Positions 12,701 to 29,800 are shown, counted from the stretch's first letter. The stretch: DNA of 64,000 bases from Cloeon dipterum (GCF_949628265.1 NC_088790.1:26354545-26418544); one strand, 5' to 3'. The notes: generated by a model not told the origin, from the sequence alone. Numbers and translations: made by a program.

Positions 12701-15700
12701 CAAAACCATCTTTCACGAAAAAATAAGAATTTTACAGAAAAAACGATGCGTAGCACAAGTAAAACTTTTTTCCCGCCAAAACAATATGAATGCGAGAACT
12801 GCGCGCATGCGTCAGTGCTGGTTTTAGCACTTGCAGAGAGACCGTCTGTACGAATAACTTCTTTGTCAGATCCAGCTAGCTCTGACGCATGCGCAGTTCT
12901 CGCATTCATATTGTTTTGGCGGGAAAAAAAATTCGCACGTCTCTCTGGACTTTTTGGTCGGAAAAAATATCCACTTTACCTAACTCGACCCTCAAGAATC
13001 GATTGGTGGGCTCAGAAACTTCGTCAAAGACGGTCTTTAACAATAATTTAAAAAATAAATAAAATTTTAAGTTTAAAAATTCCACCATAAATATCATTTC
13101 ATAAGGAAAATAAAAATAATGCACTTTTCTCGGACTTAAATCCAATTTACACCTCTTAAAGGCTGTTTTAGGTTTTAAGACAATTTTAAAACATTTTTTC
13201 GACTTTTTGTAGTTGCTTAAAATTGCATTATTCTTGCCTGTTTGATCTTCCCATGACAATTGGAAGCCCCGAATGTCTAAAATTCACAGCCCTAGAGTCA
13301 ATCAAAATCATTTATTAAATTTCAATCATAGGACAGGAAACCCGCTTGTGCGCACTGCCCTGTGCTTACGGACGTGGCTTTCGCCTCGAACTACGTCAAA
13401 TCCTATTTGAATTTCGCAGTATCGAAGAGCCATCATGCACATCCGCCTGTGCAGACCGCCCACAATGTGCCCATGCAAATGCACGAGCAGCAAATTCGAT
13501 TCTAATTGAATCGCCCGGCGGCTCGTCACGTTTTGTTTTCCCGCGCATAATTGATCACCTTTCTCTCTACCGTCGAAGCCATTATAAATACCATCCGGCC
13601 GGCACTCTGGAGCGAGAGAACCGATCGCGGTTTGCGAGAGCGCGAACCAACAGCCGCAGACAATAAATATTTGCATCAATTTGCCGCACTTTTTGCCGAT
13701 CATATGTAAATTTGCTCGTGGAAGAGAATGAGTGCGCCGCAATTGCCAATCGCGCAAAATGCGTCGGACTGTGTGTGTGCTGTTCGTGATGTTGATTGAG
13801 AGTTCTATTGTTGGACGCTTGCCGTGTGTGCTGGGGATATTAATTAAAAAGAGGCTGAGAGCAGGCTGCTTTAAATATCAGGGATTCATTTTATGATAAT
13901 TGGGGGAAAAGACTATTTTTATCCCAACCGAATATTAAACACTTGATTGCTACATATTTTGCCTGAATTATTTTAGAACTTAAGGAAACTAAAGGTTCTA
14001 ATTTGAGTTGAATTTATTGAATTCGAGTATTTTTCAACAATGTTTGTAATATATCAAAATCACTACATGGGATTTTTTTAAAAGGAATGATACTGGGCAA
14101 CAATTGAAAATGATTTAAATTGTTGGATGCCATAAGCAATTGATCGATAAACAATTTGTTCAACAATTTGCAATAGTAAAAAATGGACCTTCCTGCAATA
14201 AAAATTCAAATTTTGCCAATTTTCTCCAAAATTTACAGTGCTTGAACATATTTTCTTGGCATATTCCGATTCCTCTCGTCGAGATCTGTCCAACGGTGTA
14301 TGCCACTTATTGGGGAAACTCTTGGTTTTGAAATTAAATCGGATTTCAAGTAAGGAGACAGCCATTACCATTTGAAAAGCACGCTAACTTTCCAGCCAAT
14401 TTTCTCAAAAAATTACAGCGCTCCTTAGGTCAATTTAGGCTTTAACTGAATCCTAAATAAGGGATGAGTTTATGCATTGGCAACAAGCATTTTCCAGGCT
14501 TTTGCAGTATCATTCCTCTTTAATTTAACGGTAAATTTTTGTTGTACATAGAATAGATGGAAGCAGGGGTGCAAAAACCCAGCGTTTAAAAAAATTCAGT
14601 GGGTTTTTTTCAATTTTAACCAGTTTCTTGCAGGCGATGTTTGCACCTCAAGTTTTCAATAATTTTCTAATTATTAGCTCATGACCTCGACTTGAAAAAT
14701 TGTCAGAGATAATTTTTGAAGAAAATTGAGGCAGAAAAATGGCAATTTAAAAGAAAAAATCTGCACAGTAGAGGAAATTTTGACCACTCCGACCGTCAAT
14801 TTTAGATTTTCACAGGGGAAATAAGGAATAAATTCATTTGTTGCAAAAGAAATAAGTAAAAATGTAAAGGCAAATACCGTTAAAAACCAGGGGGGAAATC
14901 CGGGTGATAAGCTTTTGCAACGCTGGAAGGAAGAAATGCTTTTAAATCAAATTTGAAGCCACTTTTTGTGAAATACATAACGAGATATTATTTGATTGGT
15001 TGGCTCTTTTTCAAAAGATAAATCAACTATTTTTACTCTCCAGAAAAGTCCCTATTGATTTGACTATGGCCGAAAAAATCGTTTAGTGTGTGTAATAATT
15101 ACTCCATTTTTTAGCTGATTTTCAATTAATGTTTCGTTGCTAAATTTTTGTCTTGTTAAATCTTTATTTAATTCGTATTTCTTATGAAATTTAAAAAATT
15201 GCAAGAAAAATTTGACGAACGTACATAAGATAGGAGTTTTGTTATCAGTATTCAGGATAAGTAGTGTTGCTTCACAATTAAGTTAAATATAAAAGTTTCA
15301 GTTTGCTCATAGCAAAAAATCAATAAATTCACCCACAACTATAAAATTTAGTTTTGTTGTACTTTCTGTTATGTCATTGCTTGCAAATAAAAATAAGTCA
15401 AACCCTTTAAAAATTTCAATTTTTGTCTTAAAACCATCTAAAATTGCCAACTCCGCAAATCCCTCCAATAAATAATAATCCCGACGACATTCCCATTGAA
15501 ATGTGAGTTCCCTTTATGCTCGTGCCGGATTGAAAACCTCGGAGAGGATAACGCTCCTTTCCTTTCCCTTTGCTTTTGATCTTTGGGCGAAAAAAATGAC
15601 TTCATCGCCGGAATTATCGGCGGCAGAGCCGTCCGTGCTGGGCTTTTGAGGCGGAAAGCTGCAATTTGGTGACCTCGGTGACCTTCTCGAATTACGCTTG

Positions 15701-18700
15701 TGCGCCGCGCCATACTCTCCCGGCGCGATAGCATTCCTTTCCAAATTGCCCGCTGATTTTTATCTACACGAGCGGCGCTTCACAAAAGATTACCCTCGAC
15801 AATGAACTCGGCCTTTTCCCCAGAGGAGACTTTCCGCCATAAAGACCAAAGAATAGAGTAAAATTTCTTCTTCTCTTGCCCTGTGCACGGGAAATTTGAA
15901 TAAACGGACCTATTTTGAATGAAAGTCGCAAAAAAATAATCTCTTTTTTCAGATTTTAAATTGGTAAATTTATTTATAGAAGAAATGAAATGTGTACTCA
16001 CTCAGAATATAAAATGGAAATTTTAAATATAAAATAACAAATTAAAAATCGGTCTTTACAGGATTTATTTTATAAATTTGAGTTTTAGCTCCATTTTGAC
16101 GTGCAATAAATTCTCCCAATCAAAATTAGATCGAAGCAAAAATTCATTTTTTAAATTTGCAGGATTTTTAAATTGACAACATTTACATATATATGTGTTA
16201 GCTGCAATTTAAAAAAATAAGAAAAAGTGCATATTCTGGGTTTTAAAATAATTAAAATAGTGACGGTTTTATGGACAAACTATACTGATAAAAAATATCA
16301 CCTTTGAGGTTTTTAACTAATAAAATTTGTGTGTTTCAGGTCCTTGCGAGTTTTCCTACTCGGCGCACCTGCTGGTTGGCGGCACCGTTTTGTTGCTCGT
16401 GTGCTCCACCCTGAGCTGCAAGGCGTCCAGGTTGAAGCCGGGCTCCTTCAGGGTATGAGTGTACAGCGCCGGCATGTTAGCAAGCCACGTTTGACGGAAT
16501 TTTCCGTCAAGAACATAAAATTTGACCGTGACCGACCCGAATTTCATCATCATTAAGTAAACACGAGTTTTCAGGGATGGTAAAAATTATAAAAAATATT
16601 AAGCGAACTGAAAATCACACAGAGCAAAATGCCAGGAAACACCCGGCGTTTTAAGCTTTCCGAGTTAAAAGCGCGTCGTGTAAATCCTCCTTAACTTTGT
16701 GCGCCTGGAGCGAACGACACGTCCTTGGGTTTTATGCCCCTGACGCACCGCGAAATCCAAATCCGCCGGCGCTACAAAATGATGACTTTTTTAACAAGTC
16801 TCGCTCGTTAATTTTGGCAAGTATATTGCTGCGAATCAAATTAATTGGCGCCCGCTGTAGCCTGAAGTCGCCATGCCGCGGTGACGCTGAATGCATAATA
16901 AAATAATATCTTTCTCCATTTCTCTTCGGTGTGTGTGTGTATAGTTAAAAAGCTTTTGAAGACCTTTCACGAACAGAAGCGACGGCATTAATTTGTTCCT
17001 TACACACCGCGCCCTCTATATAGCAACTTTTTGTGCGCTCTCAAGGGCCGACTAATTGGCCCTCGGGAATCTAAATAAAAGTTTCAAGTGCCACCACGGC
17101 TGCATGCTGCTCTCAAGTTCACTCGGAACTCTGGCTGGCGATGAGTGAGATGCGAGAGACTCGTAAAAGCTGCGCTGTCTCTCGCAATTTGCCGGGAATA
17201 ATACGCATCACTTTTGATTAGCGGAGTAATTTAATCAAGAGTACGAGCGAGCAAGCCTGAAGTGTGTAATTAGTGAGTTAAAATGCCGTTTCAACTTTTA
17301 GTGATTTCAGGGTTGTGATTAAATGCCAATTTATATCGGTAATGAAGTGGCTAAGGGAACAAATCGAATTGGCTGCCGATCGACGCATTTTAACGTCAGA
17401 AATAAAGCTTTTTGTAATTTAAATATTGGTTCTTTGCGTTTGGCAGAACCGATTTTTTTGTTTTAGCAATTCTAAACCTTTGAAATCTTTTTTAGAAATT
17501 ATTTAAAATGCAGAATTCACAGCAGCCAGGGTTGCATTTGATTTTATCACTCAATTTTTACCCAATTTCTTGCGCAGGAAATGCAAGAAATGAATTTATT
17601 CCATATTTCTGCTGTGAAAATCTAAAATTTGCTGTCAGAGTGGTCAAAATTTCCTCTACTATGCAGATTTTTTCTTTTAAATTGCCATTCACTGCCTCAA
17701 TTTTTCCAAAAATTTCACTCAATCAATTTTTCAAGTCGAGGTCATGAGCTGATAATTAGAAAATTATTGAAAACTGAGGTGCGAACATTGCCTGCAAGAA
17801 ACTGGTAAAAATTGAAAAAGTTTTCTACCACTGCATTTTTAAAAAAACGGGATTTTTGCAACCCTGACAGCAGCAAGATTGCCACTTAAATCGCAGCGGT
17901 AGAAGTGGCGTGGTCCAAGTGAAAAAAAATTAAAATGGCAACCAGAAGCACTTCCAAACCTTCGAGGCTTCACAGGAAAAAATTATTTTAATTAACTAGA
18001 AAATTTCAAATTTAATTTTTTTACTCGGACCAGGCGCCATTATGTTGAAGTCCTTTGCAAACTGTGAATTACATGTTTAAAATTATCCTTATCATCTATT
18101 TTCTGCTGAACCCTTCAAACCAGATTATAATTTGCATTTCTTCGGTTAACAATCAAAGTTTGTAAAGAGCTTCACAGTCGAAAGCTTTTGCTAATTATTT
18201 TTAGCTCAACCCTGCCTGTTATTTTGGCCGAGACAGAAGCAATTTCACTAACGACCCATCGGAATAATTGTGTCCGACCTCCGTTCGCGCGTGTCCCCAG
18301 AGCTGTGTCAGAAAAGCACTGAACTCGCTCTTTAGCTTCTAGGCCAAGATGCGCTGCGTCGGGGGTGCGTGTGCTTCCAGCGATGACCTTGCTCAAAGTG
18401 ACATAATAATTCGCACGCTCCACATTTTGAGAAGCACTCGTCATCCCATTAGAAAACAATTCGTGCCCATCAGACAATTAACTCGCGATTCGGGTCGGCC
18501 GGCCAAAATGCTGACGTGCCGGCGGCGGCGCCTGTGAAACCAACGGACGCTCTCTCAAGACTGACTACATTCTACTCTTCTTGTGGCTTGCTACCTTTAG
18601 GTGTCGTGTTTCTCAATATAATTGTGTATTTTTATGATTTATTTTGTGTATTAAAAATTGAAAGCCACCTAAAATTATCAAGCCACGATGAAAAAGGTTG

Positions 18701-18737
18701 CCAAACATGTGCCTTGATAACTGCAGAAATTAAATAA
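9797..18737 (+). CDS. Putative small membrane protein (2-3 exons, tentative)
   Basis: Proposed exons are 9797-9812, 16340-16452 and 18474-18737. Exon 1 encodes MAVDAG with a donor GTAAGC. Exon 2 follows a strong acceptor (GTGTGTTTCAG), joins in the matching phase, and encodes PCEFSYSAHLLVGG, then a hydrophobic run of about 20 residues (VLLLVCSTLSC) and a basic tail KASRLKPGSFR. It ends at a donor-like GTATGAGT. If that site is not used, an in-frame TGA follows at once and the product is a 44-residue single-pass microprotein. Exon 3 is the weakest part: it would add a polar Ala/Pro stretch and a second hydrophobic segment, with the stop codon inside an AATAAA at 18733, giving 130 residues in all. 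I recognise no family. The GC-rich island at 9160-9800 would be the promoter and 5'UTR. Antisense reading of exon 2 is open too but lacks good splice sites. Confidence 0.33.
12300..12740. other. AT-rich spacer, nothing recognised
   Basis: This is a low-complexity AT-rich stretch between a GC-rich island (about 11380-12000) and the R2 element that follows. I see no splice-flanked coding sequence, RNA gene or repeat structure in it. Confidence 0.4.
12768..13040. repeat. R2 foldback element, copy 1 (left end truncated)
   Basis: The core is a hairpin: CCCGCCAAAACAATATGAAT with GCGCATGCGTCAG on the left, and CTGACGCATGCGCAGTTCTC with ATTGTTTTGGCGGG on the right. It continues to an outer end of CAAAGACGGTCTTTAA. 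The copy at 54870-55238 has the matching left end, which this one lacks. Confidence 0.75.
13583..13590 (+). promoter_or_regulatory. TATAAATA box without a visible gene
   Basis: TATAAATA lies in a GC-rich, repeat-free island (about 13340-13800) and is followed by GC-rich sequence at the distance where a start site would fall. No coding exon is recognisable downstream, so this may be an orphan promoter, an enhancer or chance. Confidence 0.2.
14080..14522. repeat. R3 MITE, copy 1 (complete)
   Basis: The element is bounded by AAAGGAATGATACTG and CAGTATCATTCCTCTTTA. Its interior contains TTCCTCTCGTCGAGATCTGTC, TTTCAAGTAAGGAGACAG and ATGCATTGGCAACAAGCATT, which recur in the other R3 copies in both orientations. 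It is non-coding, and it lies inside the proposed first intron of the small membrane-protein gene. Confidence 0.8.
14567..14895. repeat. R4 MITE, copy 1
   Basis: It begins GGTGCAAAAACCC and carries TTTCTTGCAGGC, AGCTCATGACCTCGACTTG, AAATGGCAATTTAAAAG and ATCTGCACAGTAGAGGAAAT. This is the diagnostic order of the R4 family. The right end is worn. Confidence 0.75.
16460..17500. other. Spacer or intron, GC-richer island
   Basis: Between proposed exons 2 and 3 of the tentative gene. 16620-17290 is a GC-richer, repeat-free island containing CTCTATATAGCAAC near 17015-17030. No exon could be supported. Confidence 0.35.
17526..17866. repeat. R4 MITE, copy 2
   Basis: It starts CAGGGTTGCATTTG and ends TTTTTGCAACCCTG, giving clear inverted ends. 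The interior runs in the opposite orientation to copy 1, with CAAGTCGAGGTCATGAGCT. It is non-coding. Confidence 0.8.
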
Positions 18738-18738
18738 A
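18733..18738 (+). terminator. Poly(A) signal AATAAA, plus strand
   Basis: AATAAA overlaps the proposed stop codon of the tentative small membrane protein and lies just before the convergent 3' end of the MAPKAPK2 gene. Confidence 0.3.
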
Positions 18739-18843
18739 GGGTTTTTAAAGAGAATAAATCGCTGTAAAATGACTACTTGGTGTTTGTTTTATTTTGCACG
18801 AGGAATAAAAGACAAACTTTACTTGTTAATTAAAGCCTGCATT

Positions 18844-18849
18844 TTTATT
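18844..18849 (-). terminator. Poly(A) signal of MAPKAPK2
   Basis: TTTATT on the plus strand reads AATAAA on the minus strand, about 375 bases after the MAPKAPK2 stop codon. This gives a plausible 3'UTR. A second TTTATT lies near 18787. Confidence 0.4.
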
Positions 18850-19222
18850 CAAGTTCAACTTTGGCTAAACAGAACTGGTTTATCACACGATTCAAAAATT
18901 TGGGAAGAATAAAAAAGAGAAATATGCTCTCTATGTAACAATGGTTGTTGTCTAAATAAAAATGGAAAAATTGTAACTTCTTTCTCAAAGAGAACAAATA
19001 AAAGAAAGACCAACAGTTCGCCCGAAATCATAATTTCAGAGCTATCTTTTTGACTTTTTCAATTGGGAAATACGTAAATCGTTAAGTATAAGGGTTAATA
19101 CGAGTCCCTTTCTTTGCAAGGGTAAGCCGTCCTCGAGCCGAAATTACCCTCTGCGTTGCGGAAACCTTCTCAAGGCGCGTCAATCCAGTTAAGGGGAAGA
19201 CAAGAACGGTTTTGCATACGGT

Positions 19223-23063
<3,841 letters not shown>

Positions 23064-23858
23064 GCTAGCGAAACTGCAGTGAGACTGAGAATGAAACCAA
23101 ATCACGGCTTATTTACATGAGGAAACTAATTAAATAAGGCAAAAGCAGGCCTGCCGACTGCACTGCGCTGCCATCTCCCGGTTAAGGAGAGTATCTACCT
23201 TTCCGACTCGAAGGATCCGAGCAACACATTTCCTCTACGTACGTACTCGCTTTGAATGGAATTCGTTTATTTCACTGCTGCCAACCTTGCAGCTCTACAC
23301 ATTCCGATCGTATTAGGAATTTACCTGTAATAACAGAGCGTGAATGTGGAATTTCGGTCAATCTGAGTTAACAAAGACACACAGAGGCAGTTGTGCACAT
23401 TTTAACTTTGGATATCGTCCTGGTGCGCGGTGCGCAACGTTCAAAACGAACACCCAAATTTTCATTGTCGACTTTATTGTTGACCTTTTGTGACAACGTT
23501 TGGTTGTTGAAAGTTACGCAATTTTGCCGGGACCAGGACGATTATACTCTGCAGTACACGCAGTACAGGTACGTCATCACTGAAACTTATAAAATATGCG
23601 TAATAAACACTCGAGTGATAAAATTCTTGGACGTAAAATATAGGCAATTTGAAATCATGTTGGCAACACTGGCAAAGATTTAGAAACTGACCAATCAGAT
23701 CTGTGGGAAGGCGTCATTTCACAGAGCCACCTGCAGGTAACTCGCCAACTCCGACTCCTATGATCAGTGATGGGCGTGCAGTCGGGCAAGGCGGTTGGAC
23801 GTACATCCCTTAGTTGACGCTGATGTGAGGGGCCTTATTTTTCCAGAAAAAAAGAAAG
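23064..23858. promoter_or_regulatory. Divergent promoter region of MAPKAPK2 and the 23859 gene
   Basis: The two start codons face away from each other about 795 bases apart, so the genes probably share a bidirectional promoter. A CACTGCAG just upstream of the MAPKAPK2 ATG could be an acceptor for a 5'UTR exon. No TATA box is evident on either side. Confidence 0.45.
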
Positions 23859-26800
23859 ATGTCCGCGTTCGAGGGGCGAGATGCAAGCATCCACGAGAAT
23901 CTTGCTTATCTCAAGGTAAATTGGGGTTCTGCAAGGTCGGGAGAAACAGCGTGCATTTCAGGTTTATCAAATGGATTCGAGAGTACAGCCACCCTCTCCC
24001 TCTCAGGGATGAAGCCTATATTAATAATAACAGAGGTCCGCCATGTTCTGAAATGGGAGCCATGCATCCCGCATCCCTTAACGGCCGTGTTACTCTCAAA
24101 ATCGCCCGGCACTGCCGAAAAGCCGCTCCCTCACCCCTTTTAGGACTAATATGATAATTTTCTCAATTTTTAATGCTGACTAAAAAGGAACGCGATCGTC
24201 GTAGATGCGGATGTTGTTGCTGAATGTCTTCCCTGTCATTTCATTTCGCGGTGAGGCCACTTTCTGCGAACTTCCTTAGCTTTTGCTTTGTTTCGCACTT
24301 GGTTTCATTCACCCTGAATTATTTCTCGGTTCTATGTATATTTTGTCCGTGTTTTGCGTTCGAACTTTTATTTATTACGTTCCCGTGTTGGCAATTTTTG
24401 TCATGATTGGTTGTCTTCTGGTTGAATGGCGTCCATCATCCCTAACTCACGCTCGTTTGTTTTAGAAAATCAAGCAGACGATTCTCGACATCGACCTTCA
24501 GCAAAACGACGAAGATATCGTTTTGAAATTGCACCGTATCTGGACTGATATCAGCCAACTGCCCGCCTCTATCCACGTGGACATTATGTTCCAGAAGGAC
24601 CACGAGGATTTATACAGGTAAATCTCATCACCTGCGTGACTCTAAAAATAATTAATATTAAAAATCATCTTTTGTTTCGTAGGAAAACCCTCGTGGTGAT
24701 CCTCTCTGTACATTGGGACAAGATACTTCTGATCAAGAAGACTTTGATCCTGACAGCCCTCGAGAGTTGCGCTAGCAAGCTCGAGAAAAATTGTCCCGTA
24801 GCGGCCGAACGATGCCGCATATTAAATCGTTTAATAAAAGAGCCGTGGTCCAACAAGCTGGTGGAATTCCTGAACAGCACGGACATGACGAAGGGTGAGG
24901 AGACGAAGCCAAACCCTCGTCAATATCCTTCAATCAGCACGGATAGTAAGCCACTTGATTTAATATGTTTTGGAAAATATCCTGAATAGATAAAAAATTA
25001 CAGGCCAGAAGTAGCAAAATTTAATTTTTAATTCAAAACCGGTAAGAAATTCATGCATGCAATCGTATTATTGAAAATTCGGGTGACTACTACAGTCCAC
25101 GTGGTTAATGGAAAATTATGATAATTATAATCCTTAATTTCAGTTGCCAAATATATCCGATCAGAGCCTGTGGAAGTGCTGACCACGAGACTGGCCGTTC
25201 TCATACGGCAAAAGTGCCATAGTTTGGCCCTCAACCTTGTCCGGGTGTGCGTCAGGTGTGTGGGCGACACCAGCCCTGAGGATGAAAGCCTCATTCTCGA
25301 CTACTATGTCGGTCTCCTCTACAAATTTAAGCTAGTGGAGGAGTTCGTCCAAGAGGTAAATTAATTCTTCACTCCCACTTGGAGTAAAATTAAATATATA
25401 TGTTTATTTCGCAGGTCCTGAAAAACCTCACGGTTGAAAAAGGCTTGGCGCTGCTTGATCGGTACTCGCGCAACGAGACAAAGGCGCCGTCTGATCTGCT
25501 CAAGCAGCATGGCATGAGACGTGCCAGCAAGACCATCGTCAACCACCTGCTCTCCATCGTCCTGCAGGAGAAGAAAGTGGTCAACTCTGAAGAGGGTCCG
25601 GTGTACCGCGTGACCCGGCAATGGCTGCTTCTGCACAAGACGTGGGAGACGCCGGAAAACGAGATGCTTGAGCAGATCGGCAGGCTGGTCCAATCGGCCA
25701 ACTCGACTCTGCATGTGTACCTGGTGTGCAAAGCAGTCCAATCGGAGGTGAGACAGATAGATTAAATAATTATAATCAACATTGAAAATAAAATCATTAA
25801 AATTTCAGGTTGGTTTCACATCTCAGCTGAACAGCGACATGCTTCAGCAAATAATCAGGCGAATGAACGAGAGCCACAACGAGGTGAAAAACCACATCCA
25901 GACGCGAGATAGCTTGCAGCAAGCGAGCGAGTCGGACGAAGGCCCAGAGGTGCAGGAAGAGCGTGAGAAGCTCAAGCGGCTGGTTGTCGAGGCGGAGCAC
26001 CGCTTGGCGGAAGAGTTCGTGCTGCTGAGCCTACTGGTGCAGCACTGTGCGCCAGCATACCGCGAGTGTCTGCTGACCGCCTTCTCACTGCGACCCACGC
26101 CCGAAGGCTTGGAAACCCTCGAGAGCATCGCGCCCCCCGAAAGCTCGTCCGAAAATGACAGCATGCTAGCCCTCACTGGCGATGACATCGGCTGCACCAG
26201 CGACGTATGCGACGATCTGCTCATCATCCTCAGTTCTGCCAGGTGGCAGGTTCTCAAATGGGACACTAAGTGGCAAGATTTGAAGAACCTGTGCATTGAG
26301 TACCTGAAGGATCCCGAAAAGTCCAGATACAAGAAGGAGAAGCTGGAATATGCTAAGGTGAGTGGCCGTAACTAACATGAAAAATGCATAATTTAGTGAG
26401 GTAAACATGTGTTAAGAGTCTAATTGTTTACATTTTAGCATTGTTTCGAGTTACAATGGGGAAAATTTTTTTAAATTTCCAATATTTGTTCAATCTTGAT
26501 GATTTTTTGTAAATAGTTACTTCTGATGAGACAGTTCGACTGGTGGTTCATTTTTTACTCAGTAAAAAAAAACACTTAAATTTTCTATCAAGGTCACCTT
26601 GGGTTCAATATTGCAAATGGTTAGGGCAATAAGTTTTCAAATGGTGAAATATTCCCTAACTTTATTTCAATTCATTGGCAAGTCACCAAAAAGTCAAAAT
26701 TACATATTAAATGATTTGTCTCGTCAATGAAAGTCTGCAATGGCAGAAAGAGTAAGCTCGAAAAAAGTTGACACGTGTTAACAGAACCTTGAAACTAAGT

Positions 26801-29800
26801 CAATTGGGAGTTATCGTTATAAAAGAAATTATTAGTTCCACCTGAGAATTGCAGATATTAAATAAAAGGTTGAAATGAATGCCAATGCACATTATTTGGT
26901 TCAAGAAGCATTAATTTTAACGAAACAAAAAATAGAAGAATAATTCCCAAGTTGGAAGAATAATATTTCTATTTAGCTTATACGGTCAGGAATAAAATTA
27001 TTAAAAATCGTGCCGGGAGATCAAGCAACAGAATCAATACTTGAACTGGTTTGGATTGCAATTTCGGCTAATCCCAAGAATCGTCAGCAAAATACCAGGG
27101 TTTAAAAATGCAGTGCAGTGGTGAAAAGCGTTCTTTTTTTAACCAGTTTCTTGCAGGCAAAGTTTGCAACTCAGTTTTCAATAATTTACTAAGTATTTGC
27201 TCATGACCTCGACTTGAAAAATTGTCAGAGAGAAATTGAGGCAGCAAAATGGCAATTTAAAAGAAAAAATCTGCACAGTGGAGGAAATTTTGGCCACTCT
27301 GACCGCAAATTTTTTATTTTCTCAAGGGAAAAAATGTAATAAATTCATTTCTTGCGCATGAATTGGTAAAAACTGTTAAAAATCTGTGATTGTAAGCAAA
27401 TGAAAATATTCATTTCCAACCTGGGACTTTTTCTCCAATTAATTTCAACCCCAATTTGATATTCAAAAACCTTATGCCCCACAGATTCCTGCTTATCTGG
27501 ACATTAAAGAAATAAATGAAGACAGAATGGCCCGCCGAATCAGATGGGAACAACAAGAAACAGACGCGAGTTGTAGCTCTGACGGTTTCTACTCTGACGG
27601 CGAGCCAAAACGCAAGAAAGTGCGAATATTTGAGTCTTCAGAATGGTACGATATGCAAGAGGACACCGACATATGCGAATCGACTGTATATATGGTGAGC
27701 AGCAGCGGCAGCGAGGGTGAAGCCTCCCCCGATCCGATGAAGGTGCCGCAGCCAAAGTATACGACGAACGTTCCATCGAAAGGGTTGATCCAGATGACGA
27801 TAATCGGTCCAAAGGATTACGACAGCAAAGCATCACTCCGGGCTCAATTGTTGAGTTTGCATCACTGCGGTGAATCAGCGAGAGAATGCGCTCCAAGTCT
27901 AGCGGGGCAAAACCTGCAGCCTAAGGTTGACGTCTCCTCAAGGTACAAGTCGTACAGTGCACTGATGAAGAGCATCACTTCGATGGATAACTTCCAGCCT
28001 GTGCCACTAAATGCCACTGTACAGGTAGCGGGATTTAAAGACTGCATATGAGTGTAAAGATCAGTGTGAAATGGTTTGGTTCCTTGGCACAATTCTCAAA
28101 TCCGTCCGTTTTTGTGTTCCTTTTAATTTTAACATTGTAGCTCACTAATTTATTTTGAACTCAAGACCCGATGACGCTTATTTGTGGAATAGAGTAATTT
28201 ATGCTTCAGTATTCTGTTCGAGTGGATGAACTCTTGATTAACTCGAATTGTCCGTGCTAGGACCAGCACTGGTTATATGCCTGCAATTGACTAAATACAA
28301 TGCCAGGCTATTTATTTTTAAGCACCTAAACTGTGACCTGATACCCACGCTGGTTTGCACATAAATACACTTGTGATCTCTATTACCGTGATTTTTCCCA
28401 CCTAATGCGCAGAGCGTTTGTGGTACAAAATTTTTCAGGGTTCGCAGATTTAAACCGGTCTTTTCTGGTTGCTCTCAGAGTCATTATTTCCATTTAAATA
28501 GGAATTTTTCTATTAAAATACATTATGAGTCAACTTGAGGATGATCAAATTGAAAAATTTGAAAGTCAGTAAACCCCACAAATTTTCAATATTGATGTAT
28601 CGGTTGAATAATGACTAAACATATTAAGTGCAACCAAAAAAACCAGATTTCTCTCACTTGTTGCGAACCCTGAAATTGTTTAAAGGGATTAAATAATGAT
28701 TGATTAAGTAATTTAAGAGATACACACAAGTGGTTCCTCGGGCGCGTTCCCTTCTGACCTGAGATATCCTAAAATAAATAATCACTTGCCGCCAGTTGGT
28801 CGCCCGTCTCAGGAAAGAAGAAGTGATAGCGGATTTAATTAATTATAACTTAGAACTTAGGTTGCGAATTCGAATAAACATGTTTAGGGTTCAGGTATTC
28901 AGTAAACATTGTTGTTCTGTCTGATGTCTGTGTCTCATCAATGTTTGTTTGTGTTGTAATTAAAATCTTGTGTGGTAGTTAGATGAGTTTGTGTTTCGTT
29001 TATTATTTTTGTTTCCATTACACCAGTTGTTTAAACCTTTGGTGTTCTAAACCGCCAACAGATGGCGCCATCGTATACTTTGTTAATAAATTTAATTTTT
29101 GGCCCTTTCAGTCTGTTCCATCTTCACTTAATATTTTTTCTTTTGACGTGCTGAAAACCAAAATCGGTTAAGCCAATCGCCGTAGCATCGGCGGAAACTA
29201 TTTTTTTAATTATAAAATCTCTTCCAACGATTCTACGGCGGTTGGCTTAACCGATTTTAGTTTTCAGCGCGTCTAAATAATGCAAATTAAGTGAAGAAAG
29301 CAACAGCAGCAGAATCAAATCTGAAATCCGAAATCGCAGTGGAAGTGCCTTAAAATTAAATTTACTACGAAATTATACGGTGGCGCCATTTGTTGGCGGC
29401 TTTGAACACACTCGCGAATTTTGTGAAACTAGCCCTTTCCTCAGCACATAATAAATATATTGCACTCGTCCCTTTGTGCATCATTTGTGGCGAAATTAGC
29501 AATAATTAAAATAAGCCAAAAAGATGAAATATTTGGAAGCGAAATCATTTCTCACACGATTTATTCGGTTTGTGTTCATTGTTCCTTGATTAACGCAATG
29601 TTGAATGTCCCGTCAGGTGGTTCAGGTTGGCCAAGGAGTGCCTCCTCCACAGACAAACACGTCGCCCCCAGTCAGTCAGCCACCCCCGGACCCCCCGCCA
29701 GCTCCTCAGCCGACTGCGAACGGCCCTCCGTCGAACGCAGCGCCCACTGAGCAGTTGCCTAAGTTTCAGCAGGTGTTTGGCAAAAACTTCCAGCAAGCGC

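Noticed and set aside
12768..13040. Possible viral or transposase coding in the foldback elements
   Set aside because: No frame of useful length follows the hairpin; arms are self-complementary and non-coding. No endogenous virus was seen anywhere in the window.
13326..13757. 143-codon minus-strand frame with a hydrophobic stretch resembling a signal peptide
   Set aside because: No splice context, no family resemblance, and the opposite strand is also open over 106 codons in the same GC-rich island.
18172..18477. 101-codon minus-strand frame between MAPKAPK2 and the tentative small gene
   Set aside because: Not recognisable as a protein, no start context or splice signals, and it overlaps the proposed plus-strand 3' exon region.
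23795..24465. Plus-strand frames reading through the first intron of the large gene
   Set aside because: A good donor at 23916 and acceptor at 24465 define an intron, and the frames there have no protein-like features.
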